Shown: piece by piece, positions 1 through 7,671 of the stretch | Layout: each line of letters starts with the position of its first letter | How positions within the stretch are numbered: position 1 is the first letter of the stretch | Source: a virus | DNA length: 43,506 nt | Virus record (IMG/VR): IMGVR_UViG_3300022707_000146 | Location: 1-43,506 of that record | Reading direction: 5' to 3' (one strand) | Translations under genes and position numbers: made by a program | Notes under the pieces: generated by a model | What the model saw: the letters and a program-made list of their open reading frames with translations, nothing else | What the model was told of the DNA's origin: nothing | Database searches by the model: none

Positions 1-36
1 ATGCCGCTCGGGCTGCCGCTCGGGCTGCCACTCGGG
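1..36. repeat. Three 12-bp GC-rich tandem repeats at the left edge
   Basis: Three consecutive 12-base units differ by only two bases (units 1-12, 13-24, 25-36; core GCCGCTCGGG). They stand out as GC-rich in an AT-rich genome. Read from position 1 they would encode a repeated Leu-Pro-Leu-Gly and run open to a TAG at 64-66. This could be the tail of a gene cut by the window edge, part of a genome-end repeat, or an assembly artefact; the sequence alone cannot decide. Confidence 0.7.
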
Positions 37-95
37 ATAAACAGAATAAAATTCTTGTTGCGTTAGTTGATAAGTACATTTCTAGGGGGTAGGCT
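37..95 (+). promoter_or_regulatory. Leader of the left arm with ribosome binding site
   Basis: Short AT-rich stretch before the first left-arm gene. A GGGGG run at about 85-89 lies 6 bases before the ATG at 96 and is the likely ribosome binding site. I see no convincing -35/-10 pair here. If the genome is permuted or circular, the leftward and rightward arms diverge across this end and 43428-43506, so early promoters may lie at the junction. Confidence 0.4.
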
Positions 96-1004
96 ATGCT
101 GGATGAACTGAAGGATAAAGTGGTAGAAGTGCAAGACAATATGTTAAAGAATCTGTTAGGGGATTTAGATGGTAATGTAGAGGGTATGGAGGATGCAACG
201 ATCACCGAACAAAACTACATAGCTATTATTAGTGAAGATTGTAAGGTGAGGTATTTAAGTAATAATGCATGTGCCGCTGGTTTACTGGAGGGGTATAACA
301 CAGAATGGGCTACTAACAATACGCCAGTAGTTATTGTATCGGCATTAATGCATGGTGAGGATGGGAGATACCTACAGAATACCGAGGTGGGTCTTAGGTT
401 TCTAGATTGGCTATTGAATAGAAGCCCATATGCTTGTACATTTATCTCTAAGAATTCTAAAGAGGTTGTTGACAGTGGGTTTGTCTTATGCGACCCAGAT
501 ACTAACAGAGACCTCATGGTGGGCGGATTGGTAGCGTGCCGTGTGATGTGGGAATATACATCTGCTTGTGAGGGGTGGTACGAGCTAGTATCTAGGGGAT
601 GTAATGAGAATTTAGCTTTCCTAGTGTCCCATAGAGCCAATTTTACAGGTGGCAGGGTTAATTTTGATAATCGTGATGACTGTCATAGGGCCGTCTCTAT
701 CTATTATTTAGGGCATGCTATACGCAATTTTGTATTCGGCAAGCCAGATAAACGACCGACATATAAAGATAAGCCTGGGTATGGTGGTATATCTAATTTA
801 TGGGGAAAGTATGAATGGGATAAAGGATATATCAAAGATTTAACGTCTAAGATAAATTACAGTGAGGAGTCTAATAACAATATATTTGCTAAAGACCCTG
901 CCAAGAAAATGTGTAGTGTTAAAAATGGATTTGACCAATTAGCCCCATTAGTGCTGGAATATGAACGTACTGTGTTGAAATTAAATAAGGAAGAAGCGGC
1001 ATGA
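96..1004 (+). CDS. Hypothetical protein opening the amidoligase operon
   Basis: Protein of 302 residues that I do not recognise. It has no signal peptide or membrane segment. It is fairly rich in Cys and aromatic residues in its middle (about residues 130-230), suggesting a compact globular or metal-binding domain. A strong GGGGG ribosome site supports the ATG. Its stop overlaps the start of the class I glutamine amidotransferase (ATGA at 1001), so it is translationally coupled to the first enzyme of the cassette. By position it may be a substrate, scaffold or further enzyme of that pathway; this is inference only. Confidence 0.8.
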   Translation: MLDELKDKVVEVQDNMLKNLLGDLDGNVEGMEDATITEQNYIAIISEDCKVRYLSNNACAAGLLEGYNTEWATNNTPVVIVSALMHGEDGRYLQNTEVGLRFLDWLLNRSPYACTFISKNSKEVVDSGFVLCDPDTNRDLMVGGLVACRVMWEYTSACEGWYELVSRGCNENLAFLVSHRANFTGGRVNFDNRDDCHRAVSIYYLGHAIRNFVFGKPDKRPTYKDKPGYGGISNLWGKYEWDKGYIKDLTSKINYSEESNNNIFAKDPAKKMCSVKNGFDQLAPLVLEYERTVLKLNKEEAA

Positions 1005-1639
1005 AAGTGTTTATAGAAAATGGAAGTTACGAGTATAATGAATTATTCTTAAGCTTAGGGTTTGAATTAACAGACAACTCAGAAGAATCTGATTTGGTAT
1101 GTTTTACTGGTGGGTCTGACGTAAGCCCACATTTTTATGGGGAGCGGCACCACCCAACCACATGGAATGATGTAAACAGGGATGTACAAGGGCAACATAT
1201 TATTCAAGTGGCTCTTAAATTGGGTATACCTATGGTGGGCATATGCCGAGGTGGTCAGTTCTTAAATGTCATGAATGGTGGTAAATTATATCAGGATGTT
1301 GATGGTCATGCCACAGGCCGTCCTCACAACCTCATAGACGAGCTTACTAGCGAACAGTATAGTGTTACGTCCACTCACCACCAAATGATGAGCCATGGGC
1401 CTAAGGGGTTGATTGTAGCCCATGCTAAGGAATCATCATATAAAGAATATATGAGGGATGACTACGTAGTTAGGATTAACCCCGTACAGGACTATGAGGA
1501 AGATGTTGAGGTGGTATGGTATGAGGACACTAAATGTCTGTGCTTTCAGCCCCACCCCGAGTTTACTGGGAATGAGAGTGCTGATTCCACGAAATTATAT
1601 TTCAAAATTTTATTAGAACGTTATTTCAACATAAATTAG
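1001..1639 (+). CDS. Class I glutamine amidotransferase-like protein (peptidase C26 fold)
   Basis: Protein of 212 residues with the triad of class I glutamine amidotransferases: nucleophile Cys82 in the elbow GICRGGQ, and His185/Glu187 in the motif FQPHPEF. Family members hydrolyse glutamine to release ammonia for a partner synthetase, or cleave gamma-glutamyl amide bonds (gamma-glutamyl-GABA hydrolase type). The length fits a free-standing single domain. It is coupled to the preceding gene (ATGA) and followed after 9 bases by an ATP-grasp ligase, as expected if it supplies nitrogen to, or trims products of, the neighbouring ligases. The exact substrate is unknown. Confidence 0.88.
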   Translation: MKVFIENGSYEYNELFLSLGFELTDNSEESDLVCFTGGSDVSPHFYGERHHPTTWNDVNRDVQGQHIIQVALKLGIPMVGICRGGQFLNVMNGGKLYQDVDGHATGRPHNLIDELTSEQYSVTSTHHQMMSHGPKGLIVAHAKESSYKEYMRDDYVVRINPVQDYEEDVEVVWYEDTKCLCFQPHPEFTGNESADSTKLYFKILLERYFNIN

Positions 1640-1648
1640 GAGCTCGTA

Positions 1649-2500
1649 ATGGCTACAATAGTACGTAGAAGAAAACTTGGTATGTCTAGTGCTAAGGGTA
1701 TTTGTGAGGCATCACAGACGGGTATAAGTTGGTGTCGTAATGATTTAGGCATTCCTGAAGATAATATATACATTCGTTGGGGATGTACAGCCAATGTGCC
1801 GCGCGGAGCCAAGATTATTAATAAGGCTGCGGGCATTCATGAGGTGGCCAACAAGCTTGAGTTTAGACGGTTATTAGATGAGCATGAGCTTTGCCCTGCC
1901 ACTTGGTTTGATTACAAAGATGTGCCACAGGAGACATTTGAGGGGGGTGTTATTGTACGTACTAAGACTCATGCACAAGGTCGTGGATTATGGCTTATAC
2001 ACGAGTCTGGGGAGCTTAAGGCTAAATGTTTAGCTATGGGTGAGGGTGAATACTACCTAGCCGAGTACATACCTAAAGTGGCCGAATACCGTGTGTTTGT
2101 TATTAGTGGACGGGCTGTATGTGTAGCAGAGAAGACACCTGCTGACAAAGATTCTATAGCTTGGAACGTAGCCAAGGGCGGTCGATTTGACAATGTGCGT
2201 TGGGGAGATTGGAACGTTAAGGCCGTTAAAGTGGCTATAAAGGCGTTTAATTTAACAAGTTTAGACTTTGGTGGTGTTGATGTAATGGTTGCACCTAATG
2301 GTGATTGTACGGTGTTAGAGATTAATTCGGCCCCCTCATTAACGAGCCCTTATCGTCAACAATGTATGGCTAAGGGCTTGGACCATATTGTAACTAACGG
2401 TACAGATCGTATACCACTAATTAAAGAGCTTGGAGGCTATCTAAAGTTTATACACCCAGCAGTATGTGATAAGTCTAAGATGGTTGAGGGGGTGGTATAA
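1649..2500 (+). CDS. ATP-grasp ligase, copy 1
   Basis: Protein of 283 residues with the layout of an ATP-grasp carboxylate-amine ligase: an N-terminal region with a WGC motif, a central nucleotide-binding region (about 95-150), and the C-terminal metal-binding signature LEINSAP with Glu224 and Asn226. Such enzymes activate a carboxylate as acyl-phosphate and join it to an amine. An AGGAG-like site precedes the ATG, and the end overlaps the next gene (TAATG at 2500). It is clearly paralogous to the protein at 6020-7018: both share the WGC N-terminal motif, the following NKL-F segment and the YIPK-EYRV core. The substrate is not known. Confidence 0.85.
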   Translation: MATIVRRRKLGMSSAKGICEASQTGISWCRNDLGIPEDNIYIRWGCTANVPRGAKIINKAAGIHEVANKLEFRRLLDEHELCPATWFDYKDVPQETFEGGVIVRTKTHAQGRGLWLIHESGELKAKCLAMGEGEYYLAEYIPKVAEYRVFVISGRAVCVAEKTPADKDSIAWNVAKGGRFDNVRWGDWNVKAVKVAIKAFNLTSLDFGGVDVMVAPNGDCTVLEINSAPSLTSPYRQQCMAKGLDHIVTNGTDRIPLIKELGGYLKFIHPAVCDKSKMVEGVV

Positions 2501-3765
2501 TGTGTGGATTGGTTGGCGTGATGGGCCACATAACCATCGTAGAAAAAGCTGTATTCCAACAACTACTGCTCGTAGATACCATAAGGGGTAAACATTCAAC
2601 AGGTATAGCAGCTATTGACCACGTAGGGGATGTCACCGTATTTAAGAGGGCTGTTAATGCCTTAGACTTCTTTGACTTCAAGCAATATGACCGTACAATG
2701 CTATATTCTAGCAATTGTTTGATGGGGCATAACCGTTACGCTACAGCAGGGGAGGTAAACAATACTAACGCCCACCCATTCGAGTTTAGTGAGCTTGTTG
2801 GTATGCATAATGGAACACTGACAAAACGTTATATGTTGGACGACCATGTGGATTTCGATGTGGACAGTGAGAATTTATACCATCATATGAATAAGAATGG
2901 TGTAGAGGATACCTTTGAGAAGGTGGGGGGTGCTTTTGCCTTGACATGGTTTGATAAGGTAGACAATAAACTATGCTTTCTTCGTAATAACCAACGGCCA
3001 TTGTGCTATTGCCATGTTGAAGGTAGAAAGACTATATATTGGGCTAGTGAGCCTTGGATGTTAGAGGGTATTCTGGAGCGTAACTGTATAAACCACGAAG
3101 CTGTTATCATTACTAAAAAGGATACACTATACGAGTTTGATGTACCTAAGGGGTATAATACACACTCTTGGCCTTTGAATGCCCCTGATATTAGGCTACT
3201 TAAGAAAAAGGAGGAGCCTGTAGTAAAAAAGCCATTAGGGCTTGTGTCCAAGGGCTCTTCAGGGGGCTCCGGCTACACTAAGGCAAAGGTTTATTTGGGG
3301 GAGAATCCACTATTCTTTGTAGAAAGAAAAGAGAGGGATATGAATGGGTCTGAATATATGCTATGTACACTAGAGGATGGAGTTGATGTCCCCATTAGGG
3401 TGTACCTACCCAAAGATCACGACATGTGGCATATTATGGAAGAGAGCGTCAACTCTTTCACTGGCAAAGTGAAGGCTCTTAAAATTCAATCGGGCAAGGT
3501 ATACTTATTAATAAATGTAAAGAGTGTTGCCGAAGTAGAGTTTGATATAGAAATTGATGAAGACCCAGACACAGTGCTTGGGTGGGGGGGTGCTGTCTTA
3601 ACCAAGGAAGATTTTAGTGAAGTAACTAGTAGTGGTTGTTGTTGGTGTAGTGGCAACGCTGAATGGGGCAAGCCTTTTGAGTTTGTCAGTGCAGAAGAAT
3701 TCGTATGCCAGCACTGTTTACACTTAGAAGATGTACAAGCATATCTTAATGAGGGGGTAGGGTAA
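2500..3765 (+). CDS. Class II (Ntn) glutamine amidotransferase with C-terminal zinc ribbon
   Basis: Protein of 421 residues. The N-terminus MCGLVGVMG exposes Cys2 as nucleophile after Met removal, as in GlmS, PurF and AsnB glutaminase domains. Supporting motifs are RGKHSTGIA, GHNRYATAGE and HNGTL, all within the first 110 residues. No synthetase or isomerase domain follows. Instead, after a Gly/Ser linker near 250, there is an unknown beta-rich region and a CxxC...CxxC zinc ribbon near the C-terminus (CCWC and CQHC). It probably delivers ammonia to the ATP-grasp or amidoligase partners encoded on either side. It is coupled by TAATG overlaps at both ends. Confidence 0.88.
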   Translation: MCGLVGVMGHITIVEKAVFQQLLLVDTIRGKHSTGIAAIDHVGDVTVFKRAVNALDFFDFKQYDRTMLYSSNCLMGHNRYATAGEVNNTNAHPFEFSELVGMHNGTLTKRYMLDDHVDFDVDSENLYHHMNKNGVEDTFEKVGGAFALTWFDKVDNKLCFLRNNQRPLCYCHVEGRKTIYWASEPWMLEGILERNCINHEAVIITKKDTLYEFDVPKGYNTHSWPLNAPDIRLLKKKEEPVVKKPLGLVSKGSSGGSGYTKAKVYLGENPLFFVERKERDMNGSEYMLCTLEDGVDVPIRVYLPKDHDMWHIMEESVNSFTGKVKALKIQSGKVYLLINVKSVAEVEFDIEIDEDPDTVLGWGGAVLTKEDFSEVTSSGCCWCSGNAEWGKPFEFVSAEEFVCQHCLHLEDVQAYLNEGVG

Positions 3766-4595
3766 TGAAGATTGGTAAGTTTAATGTACTGCTGGGGGCT
3801 GACCCTGAGTTGTTCGTATCTAAAGGGGGTGAGTTTGTTTCAGCTCATGGTATGGTTGAGGGGACTAAGAAAAAGCCCTTCCCAGTAAAGAATGGTGCTG
3901 TACAGGTAGATGGCATGGCATTGGAATTCAATATTGACCCAGCCGAGAATTCACTAGAGTTTGCTAATAATCTGGATAGTGTTATGTTGCAGCTAGGGGC
4001 TATGGTTCCTGAGTATAACCTAGAGGCCGTACCCGTGGCCCATTTCAGCAAGGAAGTTATGGAGGCCGCCCCTCGTGAAGCGCTAGAGCTAGGTTGTGAG
4101 CCTGACTTCAATGCTTGGGAAGGGGGAAGGGCTAACCCAACACCAAATGGAGATGTAGACTTTCGTACTGCCGCTGGTCATATACACATAGGCTGGACAG
4201 AGGGTATTGATATTAATGATGTAGGTCATGTAGAAGCTTGTATATTATTAGCCAAGCAATTAGATTTCTATCTAGGCCTACCATCCATATTATTAGATCC
4301 TGATAATAAGCGTCGTGAGTTGTACGGTAAGGCTGGCGCTTTCAGGGTTAAGACTTACGGCATGGAGTATCGAGTCTTGTCTAACTTCTGGCTTAAGGAC
4401 AGGTCATTGATGCGTTGGGTGCATACCAACACCATGGAGGCGTTCTCCAATTTATTAAATAATGGCGGTAGACCAAGATATGGGCCCCACACAGAAAATA
4501 TTATAAATGAGTCAGGTAGAAAAGAGTCAGTTAAACTTATCAAACTATTCGGCTTACACATGCCCCCTAAGGTATTAATAAAAGGATTGTTATAA
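3765..4595 (+). CDS. phiEco32-type COOH.NH2 ligase (amidoligase type 2)
   Basis: Protein of 276 residues with the signature run of the phiEco32-type amidoligase family: GADPELF near the N-terminus, DGMALEFNIDPA, AAGHIHIGW, and GMEYRVLSNFWL toward the C-terminus. These supply the acidic, His and Arg residues of a glutamine-synthetase-like active site that ligates a carboxylate to an amine using ATP. Family assignment rests on remembered motif patterns. It lies between the class II amidotransferase and an unknown protein, overlapping both by one base-frame step (TAATG). It is predicted to act in the cytoplasm on a peptide or small amine; the product is unknown. Confidence 0.85.
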   Translation: MKIGKFNVLLGADPELFVSKGGEFVSAHGMVEGTKKKPFPVKNGAVQVDGMALEFNIDPAENSLEFANNLDSVMLQLGAMVPEYNLEAVPVAHFSKEVMEAAPREALELGCEPDFNAWEGGRANPTPNGDVDFRTAAGHIHIGWTEGIDINDVGHVEACILLAKQLDFYLGLPSILLDPDNKRRELYGKAGAFRVKTYGMEYRVLSNFWLKDRSLMRWVHTNTMEAFSNLLNNGGRPRYGPHTENIINESGRKESVKLIKLFGLHMPPKVLIKGLL

Positions 4596-5149
4596 TGTAT
4601 GATGAACCAGATTATGCTAGGTCCAGGCTAGAGGGTACAGTAGTGTTGCTTAACGGTAAGGCTGTATATGTGGGGGATGTATATGGAGATATGTATTGTG
4701 ACGTGTACTTGGATTTAAATGAGGGGGTTTGTGAGCGGGTAGCTGTCGATGACTTACAAGTACTAGCCCCCCCCTTAGGATTTGTAAATCTTCGTAATAA
4801 GGCTGCATACTTAAGCCGTAAACCCTTGAGGGAGGATTGGAGGCAGGGTCTACGGCCTAATCAGATAGTGGACTTATCGGGAAACCTTAAGCCCAGAGAG
4901 CTAGATAGTAAGTTAATAATGAATTGTGTTAATGGGCAGTTCTTCAACTTACATGTAGCTCAAGACTCAATAGGGCATGGGGCTAAATCTGTTGCCATCA
5001 GCCGTGACTTCTGTGTATCAGGTGATAAGGGGGGTTTAGAACTTATCTACAAGTGGTATGGTAAGGTGGGTGAGGTGTGGAGTGGTAAAGTTAATCTGGA
5101 TAAGGAATGGCTACATTTAAAGAGTTTGTTGGGGGTGTTTTGTGCTTAA
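4595..5149 (+). CDS. Hypothetical protein within the amidoligase operon
   Basis: Protein of 184 residues, not recognised. The first 60 residues look like a small beta barrel rich in Val, Tyr and Asp. The rest is mixed, with scattered Cys. There is no signal peptide or membrane helix. It overlaps the genes on both sides, so it is made together with the two amidoligases and probably belongs to the same pathway or complex (inference). Confidence 0.8.
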   Translation: MYDEPDYARSRLEGTVVLLNGKAVYVGDVYGDMYCDVYLDLNEGVCERVAVDDLQVLAPPLGFVNLRNKAAYLSRKPLREDWRQGLRPNQIVDLSGNLKPRELDSKLIMNCVNGQFFNLHVAQDSIGHGAKSVAISRDFCVSGDKGGLELIYKWYGKVGEVWSGKVNLDKEWLHLKSLLGVFCA

Positions 5150-6020
5150 AGTTATGAGAGCTTTTAAGGTATACAAGGGATATGCCACTGAAGGAGACCT
5201 AGGAGTGGAGATAGAGGTGGAGGGACATAATCTACCTGATGCAAAACACTATTGGAAGAGGGATTATGATGGCTCTCTACGTGGTGAATGTACTGAGTAT
5301 GTGCTGCGTAAGGCTATGACACTGCCGGAAGTTAAGAAAGCTTTAATTTCCTTAAATAAAGCCTATAAAGACAATAAAACTAAAGTGAATGATTCAGTAA
5401 GGGCTGGAGTACACATACATGTCAACGTACAACATCTGACAGTGGTACAACTATTTAATTTCATGACAACCTACATTATACTGGAGGATTTATTAGTACG
5501 GTATTGTGGTGAATATAGGGAGGGTAATCTATTCTGCTTACGTATTAAGGATGCTGATTACCTGCTATATACACTAGAGAAAGTGGCCCGTGATAAAACA
5601 TTTCATAAATTAAACAATGATGTGTTACGTTATTCATCTATGAATGTAGTATCCCTTGCCAAGTATGGTAGCCTAGAGTTCAGGGCAATGAGGGGGTCGA
5701 GGGATTTAAAATTAATTGGTCGTTGGGCTGAAATACTTCTTAAATTACGGAATAGAGCTATAACATTCTCAAATCCTAAGGAGATAGTAGAGCTTGTTAA
5801 TGAACATGGCTCTGAGAGCTTCCTCAAAGCATTCCTAGGGGACTTCTTTGATGAGATATGCAATGGTATTAACCCAGAAGAATATATCCCTAACGGACTT
5901 CTTAGAGCTTCGGGTTTAGCTAACAGTGCGGACTGGGATAGCTATGAATCAAAATTAATTGGTGGACTTGATTTTCCTTTGGGTGTCGAGTTTCCAGATG
6001 AACCACAGGAGGACTACTAA
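5142..6020 (+). CDS. Amidoligase-like enzyme (glutamine-synthetase fold)
   Basis: Protein of 292 residues with the pattern of the putative amidoligase family: GVEIEVEG near the N-terminus (metal-binding acids), GVHIHVNV in the middle, and LEFRAMRGS toward the C-terminus (ATP-binding Arg). I chose the GTG at 5142 because a GGGGGTG ribosome site sits 4-5 bases upstream; the ATG at 5154 is too far from it. It overlaps the preceding stop by 8 bases and runs into the second ATP-grasp gene by TAATG. Function: ATP-dependent amide-bond formation on an unknown substrate. Confidence 0.82.
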   Translation: MLKVMRAFKVYKGYATEGDLGVEIEVEGHNLPDAKHYWKRDYDGSLRGECTEYVLRKAMTLPEVKKALISLNKAYKDNKTKVNDSVRAGVHIHVNVQHLTVVQLFNFMTTYIILEDLLVRYCGEYREGNLFCLRIKDADYLLYTLEKVARDKTFHKLNNDVLRYSSMNVVSLAKYGSLEFRAMRGSRDLKLIGRWAEILLKLRNRAITFSNPKEIVELVNEHGSESFLKAFLGDFFDEICNGINPEEYIPNGLLRASGLANSADWDSYESKLIGGLDFPLGVEFPDEPQEDY

Positions 6021-7018
6021 TGTTTATCTATCCATACAAAATTGGCAGTAAGTCAGTAGGGGCACTGAGACAAGGCCTAGGCGCTAAAAGTATTAAGCTT
6101 GAGAATAGTAATTTTAAGGGGTCTGCTGACAGAGTGGTGATTAATTGGGGGTGTTCACAAGACTTACCGCCTGAGGTAGCTATGTGTAGGGTAATTAACC
6201 CACCTGATATTGTGCGTAAAGCGTCTAATAAGCTGTCATTCTTTGAAACTATTGAAGACTGGAATGAGGACGAGGGGTATTATGTAACTATACCCAGTTA
6301 TACTACTAAAAAAGATTGGGTTAGGGCGTGGCTTAATGGTGGTGATATTGTTCTGGCTCGGCATAAGCTTAATGGCCATAACGGCGATGGCATTGAATTG
6401 CTGGAGGGGGTAGATTGTGGTATACCAGATGCCCCTTTGTACGTTAAGTATATACCAAAGAAACAGGAATATCGTGTACATGTAGTTGGTGGGCAAGTAG
6501 TTGACGTACAGCGTAAGTCTAGGCGTCATGATGTATCTGATGATGAAGTTAACTGGCGTATACGTAATTACAAGAATGGATTCATCTTTGCTCATAGTGA
6601 TTTAAATGTACCTCATGGTGTCAGGGAAGGGTCCATAGCTACTTGTGAAGCATTAGGACTAGACTTTGGTGCTGTTGATGTTATATACAGCGATAGGAAT
6701 CAAACAACTTATATTATTGGAGTGAATACAGCCCCAGCCCTAGCAGGTACAACGCTTGAGGGGTATGTTGAAAGGTTCAAGAACTGGGACAAGCCTGCTG
6801 AAAAGATACAGAGATTTAAGGCTAATCCATTCCACGTGTATGATACACTAGAGGTGCAATTAGATATGGAGTGTATTGCAGTACCCGCAGCTCCAGTAGT
6901 GCCCGGTGTAAAGGCTCGTGTGGCGATACCAAATAAGATTATATTGAATCATGCCGCTGAAAAACGTTTAGTGATGGAAGATGTTGCATGGGCTGATGAC
7001 TTAGTGGACGAGGGGTAG
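6020..7018 (+). CDS. ATP-grasp ligase, copy 2, with a changed metal-binding site
   Basis: Protein of 332 residues, paralogous to the ATP-grasp protein at 1649-2500. Shared features are the N-terminal NWGC motif, an NKLSF segment, a central YIPKKQEYRV core, LGLDFGAVDV and a C-terminal NTAPAL. The usual Glu of the ExN metal site is Gly234 here (GGA codon), followed by Asn236. It carries about 75 extra C-terminal residues that copy 1 lacks. Either the enzyme tolerates the change, uses another ligand, or has become a regulatory or substrate-binding partner. It is the last gene of the tightly coupled cassette. Confidence 0.82.
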   Translation: MFIYPYKIGSKSVGALRQGLGAKSIKLENSNFKGSADRVVINWGCSQDLPPEVAMCRVINPPDIVRKASNKLSFFETIEDWNEDEGYYVTIPSYTTKKDWVRAWLNGGDIVLARHKLNGHNGDGIELLEGVDCGIPDAPLYVKYIPKKQEYRVHVVGGQVVDVQRKSRRHDVSDDEVNWRIRNYKNGFIFAHSDLNVPHGVREGSIATCEALGLDFGAVDVIYSDRNQTTYIIGVNTAPALAGTTLEGYVERFKNWDKPAEKIQRFKANPFHVYDTLEVQLDMECIAVPAAPVVPGVKARVAIPNKIILNHAAEKRLVMEDVAWADDLVDEG

Positions 7019-7021
7019 TTT

Positions 7022-7378
7022 ATGGGTATCAATAATGGTGATTTAGTTTACGTATCACACCTACCAGGCTCTATGAGTCACTTTGATGTTAAGGTGGGGG
7101 TTGTGTGTGAGTGTAATAGGAGGGGAGGGTTCTTCATCAGGGAGGTAAATAAGTTCGGTAAGACTATAAAGGATAGTGAGTCTGGTTGGTATGATGAGTC
7201 TAATGTTACAGTTCTGTGCAAGGGCTACCTTCGAGGCAGGTTAGATAATAGAAACGTGTATAAAGAAGTGGATGGCTTACAGGGTTTGATAAAGTCTGCC
7301 AGCCCTTATATGGAAAAGGTCAAGTCCGAAGCTAATAAACACAGCAGAGAGTTCTGGGCAAGGTTTGGGCTGGAGTAG
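7022..7378 (+). CDS. Hypothetical protein, SH3-like N-terminus
   Basis: Protein of 118 residues, not recognised. The N-terminal half reads like a small beta-barrel: a GDLVYVSHLPGS opening, then alternating strands ending in WYDESNVTVL. The C-terminal half is helical and charged. It starts 3 bases after the second ATP-grasp stop, so it is co-transcribed with the cassette. It is followed by a hairpin and the start of the replication block. Confidence 0.75.
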   Translation: MGINNGDLVYVSHLPGSMSHFDVKVGVVCECNRRGGFFIREVNKFGKTIKDSESGWYDESNVTVLCKGYLRGRLDNRNVYKEVDGLQGLIKSASPYMEKVKSEANKHSREFWARFGLE

Positions 7379-7403
7379 AGAAGTCCTCATTTCTTGTAAT
7401 TAT

Positions 7404-7424
7404 AGCTCAAAAATAATTTGGGCT
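7404..7424 (+). terminator. Weak hairpin between the amidoligase and replication blocks
   Basis: An 8-bp inverted repeat, AGCTCAAA / TTTGGGCT with one G-U pair and a 5-base loop, is followed by a T-rich but interrupted tract. It lies in a 74-base gap, the longest non-coding stretch in the first 7.5 kb, between 7378 and 7453. It may be an attenuator or an RNA processing site; the low GC and broken T tract make it a poor full terminator. Confidence 0.35.
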
Positions 7425-7452
7425 TTGGTTTAATGATAAAAAGGAAAATGTA

Positions 7453-7662
7453 ATGCCAGTGATTAATGGTAAATACTACACAGAAGAAGAAGTGGCAGCT
7501 ATTAAAAGTCAATCTAGTGCTAGTGACTTTGATAAATTCTTAATCAGCGGGGTTATTGGTGCTGTTACGGGCTCTGCAATTATAGGTGGTCTATTAGGTG
7601 GTAGCCTTCTTGGAGGTCTCGTTGGAGATATATTTGAGGGCGATGACGATAGTTGGTTCTAG
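7453..7662 (+). CDS. Small glycine-zipper protein
   Basis: Protein of 69 residues. A hydrophilic N-terminus is followed at about 28-58 by a Gly-rich hydrophobic segment (repeated GG and GxxxG spacing) and a strongly acidic end with Trp-Phe. Such segments insert in or span membranes and oligomerise. An AAGGAAA site precedes the ATG. It sits directly before the primase-helicase gene. A role in the host membrane is plausible but not shown. Confidence 0.75.
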   Translation: MPVINGKYYTEEEVAAIKSQSSASDFDKFLISGVIGAVTGSAIIGGLLGGSLLGGLVGDIFEGDDDSWF

Positions 7663-7671
7663 GAGATTAAC

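Noticed and set aside
6236-6595. 119-residue - strand frame in the second ATP-grasp gene
   Set aside because: Antisense shadow of a well-supported gene; no start signal or domain.
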